Positions 39,371-50,180 of a stretch of 64,000 nucleotides of DNA are shown in pieces. Source of the stretch: Saururus chinensis (taxonomy: Eukaryota > Streptophyta > Magnoliopsida > Piperales > Saururaceae); NCBI GenBank assembly GCA_035235625.1, contig CP141141.1, positions 13,637,968 through 13,701,967 on the forward strand, read 5' to 3'. Within the stretch, counting starts at the first letter, position 1. Every line of letters begins with the position of its first letter. The position numbers were made by a program, and so were the translations under genes. Under the pieces are notes generated by a model. The model was not told the DNA's origin and searched no databases. It saw only the letters and a program-made list of their open reading frames with translations.

Positions 39371-39774
39371 AAGAAAGGGGAGCATTGATCAGGCTTACCT
39401 TTTACACCCCCGTTCTTCAGCTGAAATTTTTGTATATGCATTATGTTATCAACATGTAATATGTAATTATCGTGTTCCTAAAAATAGAAAATGTTGTACA
39501 TAGGGTATACTATATATGTGTATCGTGTAATCGACAACATGACCAAAAGGGGTTACGTGTTTCTAATTACATGATAAAATCAATTGATGATAAAATCTTT
39601 TGTCAAGAGTGTCCATTGCTTACACGATATTGGTCATATAGTGTGTTTGAACACACAACAATTGTATGCTAATAACGACCCAATTCCTGATGCATCATTC
39701 CCGAAGCAGCACCACAATGTCCGCTGCATTAATACCTTCCATAACCTGGTGGTTTATAACCCTTTCACCCTGCT

Positions 39775-39797
39775 TATATATATTAGGGTTAGGGTTT
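39775..39797 (+). promoter_or_regulatory. TATA-like and telo-box sequence upstream of foldback H1
   Basis: TATATATA (39775-39782) is followed at once by TTAGGGTTAGGGTTT, whose complement contains the telo-box AAACCCTAA. The same pair occurs at 42010-42028 before the LTR that splits module 3. Promoter activity is inferred. Confidence 0.35.
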
Positions 39798-39830
39798 GCA
39801 AAACGCTCGCCCAATGATGGTCGGTGCCGA

Positions 39831-39958
39831 GACGGATTATCCTAGAGATTGCTTTTGCGCCTGATGGTGTATCTTCCCCCATCAGATACGGTCCTCACCT
39901 GCATCTGGTGGGGGAAGAACACATTTAGGTGTTTTTGCAATGTCTCAAATGGTCCATC
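39831..39958 (+). repeat. Foldback unit H1 (MIRNA-like hairpin)
   Basis: The left arm 39831-39889 pairs with the right arm 39901-39958 around a loop of about 11 nt. The inner stem, CTTCCCCCATCAGATAC against GCATCTGGTGGGGGAAG, is almost perfect. Outer pairing runs through GAGA-TTGC against GCAATGTCTC. It resembles a plant pri-miRNA foldback in size and bulge pattern, but no known family is recognised. Confidence 0.6.
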
Positions 39959-40056
39959 CCATTGTATATGATTGAAACATAGTGATATCTCATTGTATTG
40001 CAGTATATCTAAGGAGTTTGCAGGGAGATCACTCGCACAGTGATGTTCTTCGGGGA

Positions 40057-40188
40057 GACGGATCGTTCGGGAGATTGCTTTAGCGGTGGCTAGTGAATCG
40101 CCCCTCCATCGGAAATGGTCATCACCTATATCCGATGGAGGAGATGATTCACTAGATAGTGATATATCAATGTCTCCAATGATCCGTC
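40057..40188 (+). repeat. Foldback unit H2 (MIRNA-like hairpin)
   Basis: The left arm starts GACGGATCGTTCGGGAGATTG and the right arm ends CAATGTCTCCAATGATCCGTC. Roughly 47 of 61 arm positions match when one arm is reverse-complemented. The inner part TAGTGAATCGCCCCTCCATC pairs with GATGGAGGAGATGATTCACT. It lies 98 bp after H1, so both could be on one transcript. Confidence 0.7.
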
Positions 40189-41008
40189 ACATTTGCACCA
40201 TATCTAGCATCAACATACTCCGCAGTGGTCATCCAGAACATTATTTTATTTGGTTATCTATTTGAACATGTGATGTGAATAATAGTATTTTTGATGTCAT
40301 GAACTAAGGTTATGTAAATTAAAATAGAAGTAACAATTATTAATTTTTAATCCAAACAAACCAATGGATTAATTATATGTAGGTCGTCCATTTTGATACA
40401 CAACAAACGCGCCAATCATCTTCGTAATAACACGCATTGAAATATATCATTTGATAGGACAAATGATAGGATTTACTTTGTGTTGTATATATGATAGCAT
40501 GACCTAAGAGACTATCGTCAGATTGGTGAGAAGATATGCGGAAGTATTCTTCTAATCGCATGTCGTGGGACACGACATTGTACATATTGTTTGATCGAAA
40601 GCATGACAACATCAACGACCAGGTGTTTCCAAGTATGTATGATGTGATTGTATACTTACTAACACATAAGAAAATGAATCATATGTTAAAACACATGAAT
40701 AATTGCACTGTCATGTAAAAACATGATATACATAGAAGACCTCGTTTAAACGATAACATGACCTCAGTGAGTATCGTGAAGTCAATAATATGATAGGATG
40801 AACGTTAAGCGAGTATCATGAACAATGACATGACTGTGATACATTTCGGGTTTCTAATTAAATTCCCGAGGATTCAGTTCCCGAAGAGTTAGCACAATGA
40901 ATGTTATTCTACTTAAATTCCCGAAGAGTAACTCCAAAAGAATCAGCTCAATTTACGGAGTTTCAATAATTTCCATAACCCGATGTTTCAGAATGATCCC
41001 ACCCTACC

Positions 41009-41016
41009 TATAAATA
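41009..41016 (+). promoter_or_regulatory. TATA-like box upstream of foldback H3
   Basis: TATAAATA lies about 270 bp before H3. The preceding sequence (TTCCCGAAGAG..CACAATG, TTCCATAACC) resembles that before module 1 (TTCCCGAAGCAGCACCACAATG, TTCCATAACC). Confidence 0.35.
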
Positions 41017-41286
41017 TAACGGTGACCCATGGGCATACCGAATTCAAGAGGAGGATGTGAAAGAGAGGAGGATTGGCTGCGCCTCGGTGAAACCTCCGTG
41101 ACATTGCTATCTCACCATTGTTCGATCACGTAACCCGTTATACGCAGTTGTCCTAGGCCTATGGAGGCAGCTTATAATGGGAACGTGTTCGGTGAGTGGT
41201 GTTTCATCGTATTTGTATAGCCTAGTCTGGTAGTTTGTAAGGAGATTTGACATGGAGATCACTCGCCCCATGTTGTTTTGCTCGTC

Positions 41287-41419
41287 GACGGATCATACGA
41301 GAGATTGCTTTAGCGGCGGTTGGTGAATCGGCCCTCCATCAGATACGGTCCTCACATATATCCGAAGGTGGACATGATTCACTAGACGATGATATATCAA
41401 TGCCTCAAATGATCCTTTG
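41287..41419 (+). repeat. Foldback unit H3 (MIRNA-like hairpin)
   Basis: The left arm GACGGATCATACGAGAGATTG..GGTGAATCGGCCCTCCATC pairs with the right arm ending ATCAATGCCTCAAATGATCC. The right inner arm is CCGAAGGTGGACATGATTCAC. It is about 1.2 kb from H2. Flanks on both sides (GGAGATCACTCG upstream, a GTCATC/GTCGTC-TAG/CAGA block downstream) match H2. Confidence 0.65.
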
Positions 41420-42028
41420 CAGTCACGCCCTATCTATCTTCAACATCTTCCGCGACTGTCGTCTAGACAGTTATCTTTATTTTTTACAAAAAAATAATTA
41501 TTTGTTGATGTATTGCACCAATGTTATATAATGAAAAGTATTAGTTATGAATTTGTTTGTTCGCATCGGAATATTACTTAAATTAATTTATTTTTTTCCT
41601 CATGTGGTTTTTGAATAATGGTATTTCTAATAACAAGACCTAAACTATTATCGTATGATTGATGATATGATGACCACCAAGTTTTTCAAAATAATACATC
41701 GTCGGTCTGACTACATGACATCGGTAACTATTGTATTCTCGATTACATGACAGAATCATTGGCCATACGTGTCACTCGTGTTCTTATTAGCAACACGTGA
41801 GATACATTCAGGGTATGCTCGGTCACACAACAAATATAGTGGCCGTCTATTCGGTTACATGAAATGAGGGCAAGCTCACCGAACCTCATGGTTCGGGCCA
41901 AACTTGTAGTGCAGCCCAAACATTATCGTTTGGTCCATTGACATATCAGTTCGGGGATGATAGAACATTCTCGTGCGGCCAAACCGTCGTGTTCGCTCCT
42001 ATCTCACCATATATTAGGGTTAGGGTTT

Positions 42029-45000
42029 TGTAATGACCTGGATTTTTCTATAGTTTCTACTTGTTTTTGTGGAAAAGAAAAATCAAGTTGTCCCTTATAA
42101 TTAAATTGTATTTTGTTCCGTATATGTATGTGTATGTGGTGATATGTTTGGAGCTTAAGAGTAAGTAGAGAGGCTTCGCATAAATTAAACCTTTCACGTG
42201 GAGAGAGGGTTTCGGCGCGCAAAAAGGGATCTTGCGCCTAAAATATGCATTTGGCACATAAGTTGAGGTTTTGGTGGATAAAATAAAGCTTCGATGCATG
42301 AAGGGAGGCTTCAGTGCGAAAAAGGTGGGCCCTAAGTTTACTAGCATTTAGGCGCAATAGGGGAGGCGTGGCGCGTGTACGGGAGTGGCAATGTGTGAAA
42401 AGGGAGGCTGATGTGTAATTATTTAAAAAGCTTATAAATGAATAGTAGATCGTGGCTGAAAAGTCACGACCCATTAGTTGCTTCCAACAATGTCTAGAAA
42501 CTTATAGAAACTCACTGTGAGCAGTGGAAAACCGAGGGCTTTTTCGAACCCTTCGTCATGCCTCCTCCATCGTCAAAATCTGCCGTTTCTTGCCAGATCT
42601 TGTTTCACCCGGCTACCACGAGTCTAGTGGTACCGACTAGAGCTTCCGCCATCTCCTCCTCGCACTACTGGAATTTTGCTCGATTTTCCCCTTTTTGGCC
42701 GTTAGAAGTGTCAGAGTTTCATTTGGTGACCATCGTGCGCCGTTTCTGGCCAGCCACCACCTCTCCACCCCTCCCTTAGTCAGAGGCTTCCACCCCACAC
42801 CCTCCTTTCTCCTCTCCGACCTTCCTCCCATCCACCGTCCCTTGTTTTTGCACCAAAAAAAAACTCACAACTGGGAAGCAAAAACTTTGTTGTCCGGCGG
42901 TCGTGTGGCCTTGCCGGCGACTGTGGCTGGCCACCGTTGCCTTGTTTCTCCTCCTCACCTCTCTACCTTAACCCAAGCCCCTCTAGCCTTTATATGTGGG
43001 TTTCGGCCTTTGGAACAATGATTGCTGACCTTTACCTAGGACAATTCCAGCTTCTGACGGTCCATAATTTTCCGGTGACCGACGGTGGAGTTAGACACCA
43101 TATGGAAAAATATTTTGGTTTGCATATCAGCCATTTTGTGTGTAGTGTCCACCGCCGGCTGCCTCTTGTACGTGTCGGTGGGAGGCATGGAGTTTGATGG
43201 ACGTTAAATCGGGACTGGACCATTTATCACGTAAACCCTCAGCAAGCCTACGACACGAAAACGATGCTTGGGTTCACCAAATTTGCCACTGATGTTGCCA
43301 CAGTTGTGTGCCCCGACAACATTCATACGCTCTAAAAGCGAGGTAGGGGGCTTTGAACTTGTAATTCCATCGTAGCGTGCTTGGTATGTTAGAATGCATG
43401 CTAGGGCCAATATAATTACATGTTTCAGAACGCGTAATGCTATGGATATCACGTATAATGGTATGATATTAGCTTATGCAAATGCTAATTAAATGACATG
43501 TTATTGGCTCAGCAAATGATGGATTGTACACGTTTGCAGTGTAAGTATTTGCATTCTAGTAAGATAATTTATTTGCATGCATTTGTAATGGTTTAGGTAC
43601 ATGTTAGATGTGCTATAATTGTAAGCAGTGTTTGGTTAGATTTGTGTGGTTTGACATGCGCAATGGTGGATGTTTATATCAATAGCATTGATTTGTGTAC
43701 GCTTGATGGGCTGAAATTAGTTTGGATTGGATCAGGCTTTGATGCAATGAGTGGAAAGCTTTAGAGTTCTCGGGGCAAACGGACTTAGTTTCGAGTTTAT
43801 AGTAGACGTATTGATAGTATGATTTCAGAGGAAAATTACACGAGCATATGTATTTAATTCAAACTAGAATGCTAAGAAAAACTAAAATGTTAACCTTATG
43901 AGTTTGAGACTTTAGTAGTTAGACGGATTAAGTTCTGTGGTTGAGCTAGCCGGTGATTAATCGGCTAAGCATTTCTCATGTCTAGCCATGGTGTGTATCC
44001 TGTGGGAGTTTGTCTGTGTGTTGTATTTAAGCCTAGACGTTTGATGCTCTATTGAGAGCACTGTATAATTTTGCCCCAGAGTGGCACTGTATAAATTCTG
44101 CCCAAGAGTGGCACTGGCACTATAAGAGCCCTAAAGTGTGGGCGATTGTATGGCCCTAATGTGTGGCCGTTTATGTTTGCGCGCTCAGGTAAGTAGTATA
44201 TTGGAACTACTCTTACTTATTTGATCCTGTGCCCCATAAACATAGGTCTACCTTGTCTTCAGAAAAGTCCATGGCTTCTAGTACTCTCTGGAGGTTAAGG
44301 TGACGCCCTAGTGACATTCCTTTTCATCGACGTTGGAGTTGATTAGCTTGATAATGAGCTCTAGTTGTCGCTCATAAGTGTATGTGTTGAGTAAGACTGT
44401 AAGAACGGGATTGTAAGTGTAAGAGTTTGAGTGAGACAGTAAGTGTAGGTCTATGCGTAGGATTGTGTGGTAAGATAGGACGAACTTGAGTTCGTGTATG
44501 TGTATGGTTATGAGCATCATATTTTGAGAGACTTTGATTGTCATGTTTTGCTGCTTCATGTTATGTTTCATGAAGGTAGCTACGTTTAGACTTACAAGTT
44601 CATTGTTTAGAAATCCCCTACTGGGTATTTCCTATTGAGTGTGAAATATTCATTTTCCCTCAATTGAATTTCAGATCCTCTAGTGACTTCTGAGGGTCCC
44701 AGCATGAGAGCTTCGTAGGTAGGACTTAATTTTGGAGGAGAGGACAGACTTACGGACTTCTGGTCAATTTTTGACTATTCAGTTTCTTTTGTTTAGTTAT
44801 GCCACGATTAGATGTAATTCTTGAGTATACATATATTGGTATTATTTTGGACTTGTATATGGACTGGTTATATTTGGACTGTTATTGGACTTGTACTCAG
44901 CTATGCCTGGGAGATGTGTATTTAAGCCCATGGCCATGACACTCGTGATTTTATGTGTGTTTGTTTGATCTCTTGCCCGGGTGTTTAGTCGATGTGTTTT

Positions 45001-45173
45001 GATGATTTAAAAGAAAAATTCAGGTTGTGTGATTTGAAATTGATGATGTGAGAAATATAAAATGTTTTCACATATTTCGATTTTTGTCAATTTTCACAAA
45101 TTACATCCGTTATATTGCAAAATATTTTCATGAAAACTTTGGAAAATGTTTTGAAAAACCTAGGATGTGATGG
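42029..45173 (+). mobile_element. Solo LTR, chromovirus type, inserted in foldback module 3
   Basis: It starts TGTAATGACCTGG right after TTAGGGTTAGGGTTT and carries a CTCACTGTGAGCAG leader-like segment and a late TTTCAGATCCTC..GGGTCCC block. It ends near CTAGGATGTGATG. The flanks GGTTT and GGTTC look like a 5-bp target duplication with one change. No gag or pol sequence is inside. Length is about 3.1 kb. The final dinucleotide is TG, not CA, so the right end is provisional. Short frames at 42558-43452 are in its GC-richer leader and have no domain. Confidence 0.6.
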
Positions 45174-45204
45174 GTTCAGGCTTGGCGAGCATGTGTTTGG
45201 TGAC

Positions 45205-45323
45205 GAAATGGATCATTCGGGAGATTGTTAATTGACCCTCTATCGGATACAATCCTCACATATATCTGTTGGTGGGCATGATTCACTAGACAACGATATA
45301 TCAATGCCTTGAATGATCCATCA
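45205..45323 (+). repeat. Foldback unit H4 (arm deleted)
   Basis: This is the same repeat as H2 and H3, but the left arm lacks about 19 nt (the TTTAGCGGCGGTTGGTGA part), so the central stem cannot form fully. The right arm GGGCATGATTCACTAGACAACGATATATCAATGCC is retained. Confidence 0.6.
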
Positions 45324-45385
45324 CAGTCTTGCCCTATTGGTGGAGTGAGCATGGAGATCATAGACACACTCATATTCTTCATAGA

Positions 45386-45518
45386 GATAGATCATACAAG
45401 AGTTTGCTTTAGAGACAGCTGGTGAATTGGCCCTTTATTGGATATGATATTCATCTATATCGGACTGCAAGCTTGGTTCACTAGACTGCAATATATCAAT
45501 GTCTCGAATGATCCTTCA
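45386..45518 (+). repeat. Foldback unit H5
   Basis: The left arm GATAGATCATACAAGAGTTTGCTTTAGAG and the right arm ATATATCAATGTCTCGAATGATCC keep the outer pairing. The inner stem is weaker because of changes such as GACTGCAAGCTTGGTTCAC. The ATGGAGATCA block upstream and the GTCATCAAGAATGTTATTTGATTTGG block downstream match H2. Confidence 0.6.
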
Positions 45519-45579
45519 CTCTCACGACATATCGGTCATCAACATCCTTTGAAGTGGTCATCAAGAATGTTATTTGATT

Positions 45580-47403
45580 TGGTTTATTGTTTGAAACTTT
45601 CCTGTGACTATCCTTGTTCGCGAGATCGTTTGGTCGTCGGTTAGGATAATCGACATCTGTCGTTATTGTTTGTTTGATTACATGACATCAAAGACGTCCT
45701 AATAGGAGATGTCTTGTGTGCGATAACTTGACATAATATGAGATGGTGTGTATTCGATAACACGACCTAATAGGAGATCGTGAGAACTATTATACTATTG
45801 GATATATGTGTACTTCCATGTCACGCTTTTGATGACATGACATTGGTATAGATCGTTTGATTGAATAGATGCCATTTGGCTGAACAAGACTCCTTGTAAA
45901 TACAAACACGATAACAAGTATTTATGTTCAAATGGATAATAATAAAATAAGGGGTCAAAAAATAAGAAATTTGTCAGTTAATCACAAAGTGAAAAAAGTC
46001 TATTGTCTATTACAATTCATCTGTATCTGGATCGAATTCCTTGTCGATTCGGGCCCCAAGAACTTGGGAAAAAAACTCATTCCAGAACAAACTCTGGAAT
46101 GTTCTTTGCATAATTGTTCCAGAACAAAAAAAAATCCTAGTCTTCAATGTCTGGTCGGATACGTCAAAAAATCTTCACTCACGTTGCTTGAACGCTGCTT
46201 AATGAGAGGACTTTCCAATCGGAATGGAGTTTTCAATGGGAAAGGCCTTATCAATTGAAGGAATCACCAATGTTTGAAGTCGTATGCCAATGAATGAGAC
46301 TTAGTGAGGGTTTTACACGATATAAAACCCTATCTCTGGTCAGAGGTATTTTAGTCTAAAATTAACCTTATATCATGTTATTCCAAGTTTTATGGCATTT
46401 CCGTTTAAAATTGAGGGAATATAAAATTTTTTATTCTTCGGCTAGGCAATATGGATAAAACTCAAAGATAGCTCTATAATTAAATGATCTTTTTGTCTTG
46501 GTGATTGGTTTTCAGCTGAAAAATTATTCATTCTACTGCTAGTGATGCACTTCCTCTGTCTGGTAATAAGTATCAAGATAAGAAAGCCAAAGTGAACTAA
46601 AATCAATTCATACATCACCCAAAGCATCAGAATTTACATCTATATATCATAAACGTGTTTTTTTTAGATAGAACAACTATCAGAAACGTTGGCCTGGAAA
46701 AATAACCAGGCGTATATCCATATGGCTAATTCACATGAATATATCTGTAACTTCAATGTTCACCAAATAAAGCTGTATTTCTTGTATGGCTGTTCCATGA
46801 CCAGCCCATATAGCCTTCTCATGTACCATGTTTCGAGTCCTATGTGGGCTGATATTTGGGCTATGGTCACAGAACCTGGTAAGGCTAGACCCGTCTTGTT
46901 GGAAATGTGAGGGTGAGACATGGCTTTGGACGAGAAGGCCATCAGGAAAGAGAGGGAAAGGTGAGGCATCTAGTGGGATGGCCATTGGAAATGGATCGGG
47001 AGGCAAGGCATCTATAGAGAGGGGCGTCGAGAATGAGAAGGGGAGGCTAGTCGCGAGAGGGAGGGCCATGGAGAAAGAGAGGGAGAGGATGTCTAGGTTT
47101 GAAATGAATTGGGCTTAACTAAGATGGAGGAACAGGTGGAGACGGAAGTCTCCTAATGGAGTATTATTAGTTTCCATATGAGATGTATAACGTAATGACA
47201 TAGGGGCTCTGCAGCCGATTCGAGCTCACTCATCTAGCTTTTGGTGATCTAGTTGGATATCCCTTGGTTGTTGTTGGGCAGATCTGATGGTCAAATCCCA
47301 TTGCCGCTTAAATGTAAGGGTGCACCGGTGCATTAATCTTACTTATCAAGAAAAAAGAAAAAAAAAGAACTGTTAAGTTGCTAAAGTAAATTTCATGATG
47401 AAG
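45580..47403. other. Unassigned sequence with degenerate ATAACATGACC-type motifs
   Basis: At 45650-45860 there are repeated pieces of the form GATAACxTGACxTAAT..GAGAT, also seen at 40490, 40740 and 41620-41760. Plus frames at 45932-46258 and 46828-47118 are open but show no domain. A-rich sequence ends the stretch at 47351-47368 after CTTACTTATCAAG, similar to LINE tails. Confidence 0.4.
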
Positions 47404-47949
47404 AAGCTTTTAGCAAAGGTAATAACATATGGATAGCTTTGCGTTTTGACTTAAGTACAAATATTAGGGTGTGTCCAACCTGACCACTAAGTGACCAGCC
47501 CACATAAGGCTCCAAACATGGTACATAGAGGGCAACTCGCCTACGTTGGTAGTCCTATTTAAGCAGGTCATAAAGTTGGTTAAGACATTTTTGAAAACTA
47601 TTTCACGCTCAGCCCTCTTGCTTACCTTTGTCACAGAAGCGTTTCTCATGCTTCTCACTCACAATGAGTTTGACATAAGCCACACATGGGAAGCTTTGGT
47701 ATTAAAATCGATGGTGCATATGGTGTGCTAGTACTTGCACAATTAATCTCATGGATAAAAAACACCTATGTACAACTTAGGCTAGGCTAATTACCATAGA
47801 AGAGCATGAAAAATACTTCCGTTTGTCACTACTTAATAACCAAGAAGCTAGCTCGTAATTTTTGCTACTGGGACTCAAGTGACCATTGCTTGTTCTAGTT
47901 GCAGTAATGCCCCTTCAACTAAGCCATCGCAAGAAATTGATGTTTTGTC

Positions 47950-48075
47950 CCCACCATCTGAACCCTTATAAGTTCCAGTGGCATATAGTCAATGCCTACT
48001 ACATCTTTCCTGCCCACCATCTGAACCCTTATAAGTTCCAGTGGCATTAAGTCAATGCCTACTGCATCTTTCCTG
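47950..48075. repeat. 63-bp tandem duplication upstream of the LBD pseudogene
   Basis: The unit starting CCCACCATCTGAACCC at 47950 is repeated at 48013 with a few differences. Block A has a single copy (about 30548-30605). Confidence 0.85.
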
Positions 48076-48364
48076 ATCACGTGTAGGTATAAAAAAACCG
48101 AAGCATCAATTTCAGCATTTAGGAAGCAATGTTCTTCATTGTCGCTGATAGCTAGCCGGCGCCTGCACGTGCGTAAGGATAGTTTTTATTTTATTTTATT
48201 TTTGTTATTTTTTTATAAAATGTAAACAGTATATATAGATTTTTCTTTGTTTTTTTTTCTTCTAAATGCTCAGGATACATAGATTTTCCTTTCCAAGAGG
48301 ATAAAAGAAATGTGGGCAATCTTAGTAATTGTTGCAGTTGGAAAGCTGTAAGTCTTATCTACTA

Positions 48365-48563
48365 CTCCCTCATTTCTATATTAATATTTATATTTAGAAA
48401 ATAATGATTTTTATTACATCATGAAACCCACATCTGAGTGAAGGAAAAATAAGTATATAATACTTGTCTTTTAATACCCAACTTCTTAAATTTAACAAAA
48501 TAGAGCCATTACCATGGAACAAGTTTTTCTTCAAAATTGAGCTATTAATTTAGGACGGAGTGA
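48365..48563. mobile_element. Stowaway-type MITE 4 (block B only)
   Basis: CTCCCTCATTTC after TA (48363-48364) and GGACGGAGTGA at the right end. The interior is the reverse of MITEs 1-3. Block A lacks it at the matching point after GTTGGAAAGCTGTAA, so it arrived after the duplication. Confidence 0.75.
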
Positions 48564-48852
48564 TTATTAATTAAATATACTACCTATATATACATGTATA
48601 CAACATAAGATTGCATATGCTTAGGTGAGACTTATTAAAGTTCATATATATATTCATGCGAACTTCGAGGTTCCAGTTAATCTATAATAGTTTTCCTTAG
48701 TTTTATAAATCCATACCCTTCTTCGAGGTTCTGAGGATTTGGCAGTGCTTTAAGCTTTAAAAGATACAACTTAATTAGCATTTCAGTGAAATGTATCAAG
48801 GTGAGGTCTCTAGCCAAGACTAGGTCATTCTTTCCCACCAACCCTTCTTGTG

Positions 48853-49008
48853 GGAAAATGATATTTCCATATAAAAAACTTATACATTAGTTTTGATTAG
48901 TCTAGATAAGTGAGCCCATGTGAACTTTGTGTAGGACTTACTTATGAAGTCCAATCAAAACTCTTATGCGAATTTTTGTGGGTATTTTTGTTGTAGGAAT
49001 ATCACTAT
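48853..49008. mobile_element. 156-bp MULE-type MITE in LBD pseudogene exon 1
   Basis: It is flanked by an exact 11-bp duplication CCCTTCTTGTG (48842-48852 and 49009-49019), absent as a duplication in block A. The ends GGAAAATGATATTTCC and, inverted, GGATAGTGATATTCC form an imperfect terminal repeat. Long target duplications of 9-11 bp fit Mutator-like MITEs. Confidence 0.7.
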
Positions 49009-49202
49009 CCCTTCTTGTGTAGGTTACAAGTTGCTAAGGAGACACTACAGTAGGGAATGCATCTTTGTGCCTTACTTCTCTTCATATGAACTAGAGAAGG
49101 TTGCCAATGTGCACATAAATTTTGGTGCAAGCACTGTTAGTAAAATGTTGTGTGTAAGGCCCAGTTATACATGAGAGCTTCTTAATTAAATTACCAAACT
49201 AA

Positions 49203-49498
49203 TACTCCCTCCATCCATATTAATAGCTTCATTTGGTTTTTTAAAATGAACTAATATTAGTTCATTTTTATATACCAATTGGAGCTATTAGTATGAAACA
49301 AATGAAGTATTTAATAAAACTCCCTCTGTCCCACATTAATAGTTCAATTTAGTTTTTCAAAATTAATTAAAATTCCCACAATATTAGTTCAATCCAGTTT
49401 TTCAAAATTAATTCATTTTGAAAAACTGAATTGAGCTGTTAATGTGAGATGGATGGAGTAATCCTGAACAAAATTTGCCTAACAAGATGGAGGGAGTA
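49203..49498. mobile_element. Nested Stowaway-type MITEs in the LBD pseudogene intron
   Basis: The outer element runs from CTCCCTCCATCC (49203) to GATGGAGGGAG (49498). Inside, 49319-49459 is a nearly complete palindrome: CTCCCTCTGTCCCACATTAA to TTAATGTGAGATGGATGGAG, with about 55 bp per arm meeting around AATTAATT. Confidence 0.7.
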
Positions 49499-49584
49499 CT
49501 TTCTCTTGATGTTGATATCCTTGTATAGAAGTCAAATTCTTCAAATAAAATTTCAACATAATCTACCTACAAGGTTCTTGCTAA

Positions 49585-50180
49585 ACATGTTCCCAAGTTG
49601 AAATAAACCTCTCTTGTTTGGTTTAAACATTATATACATCATCACTCCTTTACTAGTTGGATAATGTTTTATGGTCGTCTTTTCACTTTGGATAAAATTT
49701 AAGTTAGAGACTTCCTATTGTTAATAGATGTAACCTTTGTAAACCGGATATTGAAACGGAACACAAATTCTTTTCTTGTGGCTATTCTAAGTGGATTATG
49801 AATTCCATATTCAAGCTATTTCGAGTAGACATTGATGGTAATCAAGCTCCGGAGGCCCTTAATCATATTCATTTTTTTAGTCATTCCATTCCCAATCTAG
49901 AATGCTTCTAAAGTTATTCATGAATTGGACTATCTATTTTTTTTGAAGGGAGAGGAATAAACACATCTTCATAAATGAAAGAATTCACAAGCAATATCTT
50001 TTTATGTAGTGTGAAAATCAAGTTAGGATGTATGTAACTAACAATCTTTATCTTTCTAAGATTATTAGTGAATTTCCTATCATTACTAAAAGATAGATCA
50101 TGTAATTTTCTTTTTATTGTCTAATGACTTTGTTTCCCACTTTTATTAAGGGAGTTACTTCACCCTTTTACTTGATAAAA
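49585..50180 (+). mobile_element. LINE 3' end in the LBD pseudogene intron
   Basis: Plus translation gives CNLCKPDIETEHKFFSCGYSKW and IFKLFRVDIDGNQAPEAL, the zf-RVT region, then the CCCTTTTACTTGATAAAAAG tail. It is related to the copies at 6833 and 33395 but more diverged. It is absent from block A. Confidence 0.8.

Noticed and set aside
39783..39797. Telomere repeat remnant (TTAGGGTTAGGGTTT)
   Set aside because: There are only two units, repeated at 42014 in the same promoter-like context. A telo-box type element is more likely than an interstitial telomere.
39831..45518. Known MIRNA family (for example miR482/2118, miR395, miR390, miR171)
   Set aside because: None of the mature sequences I remember for these families matches either arm. 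The MIRNA-like label rests on structure only.
45932..46258. Protein of 108 residues on the plus strand
   Set aside because: The frame is open, but no motif, codon pattern or neighbouring exon supports a gene.
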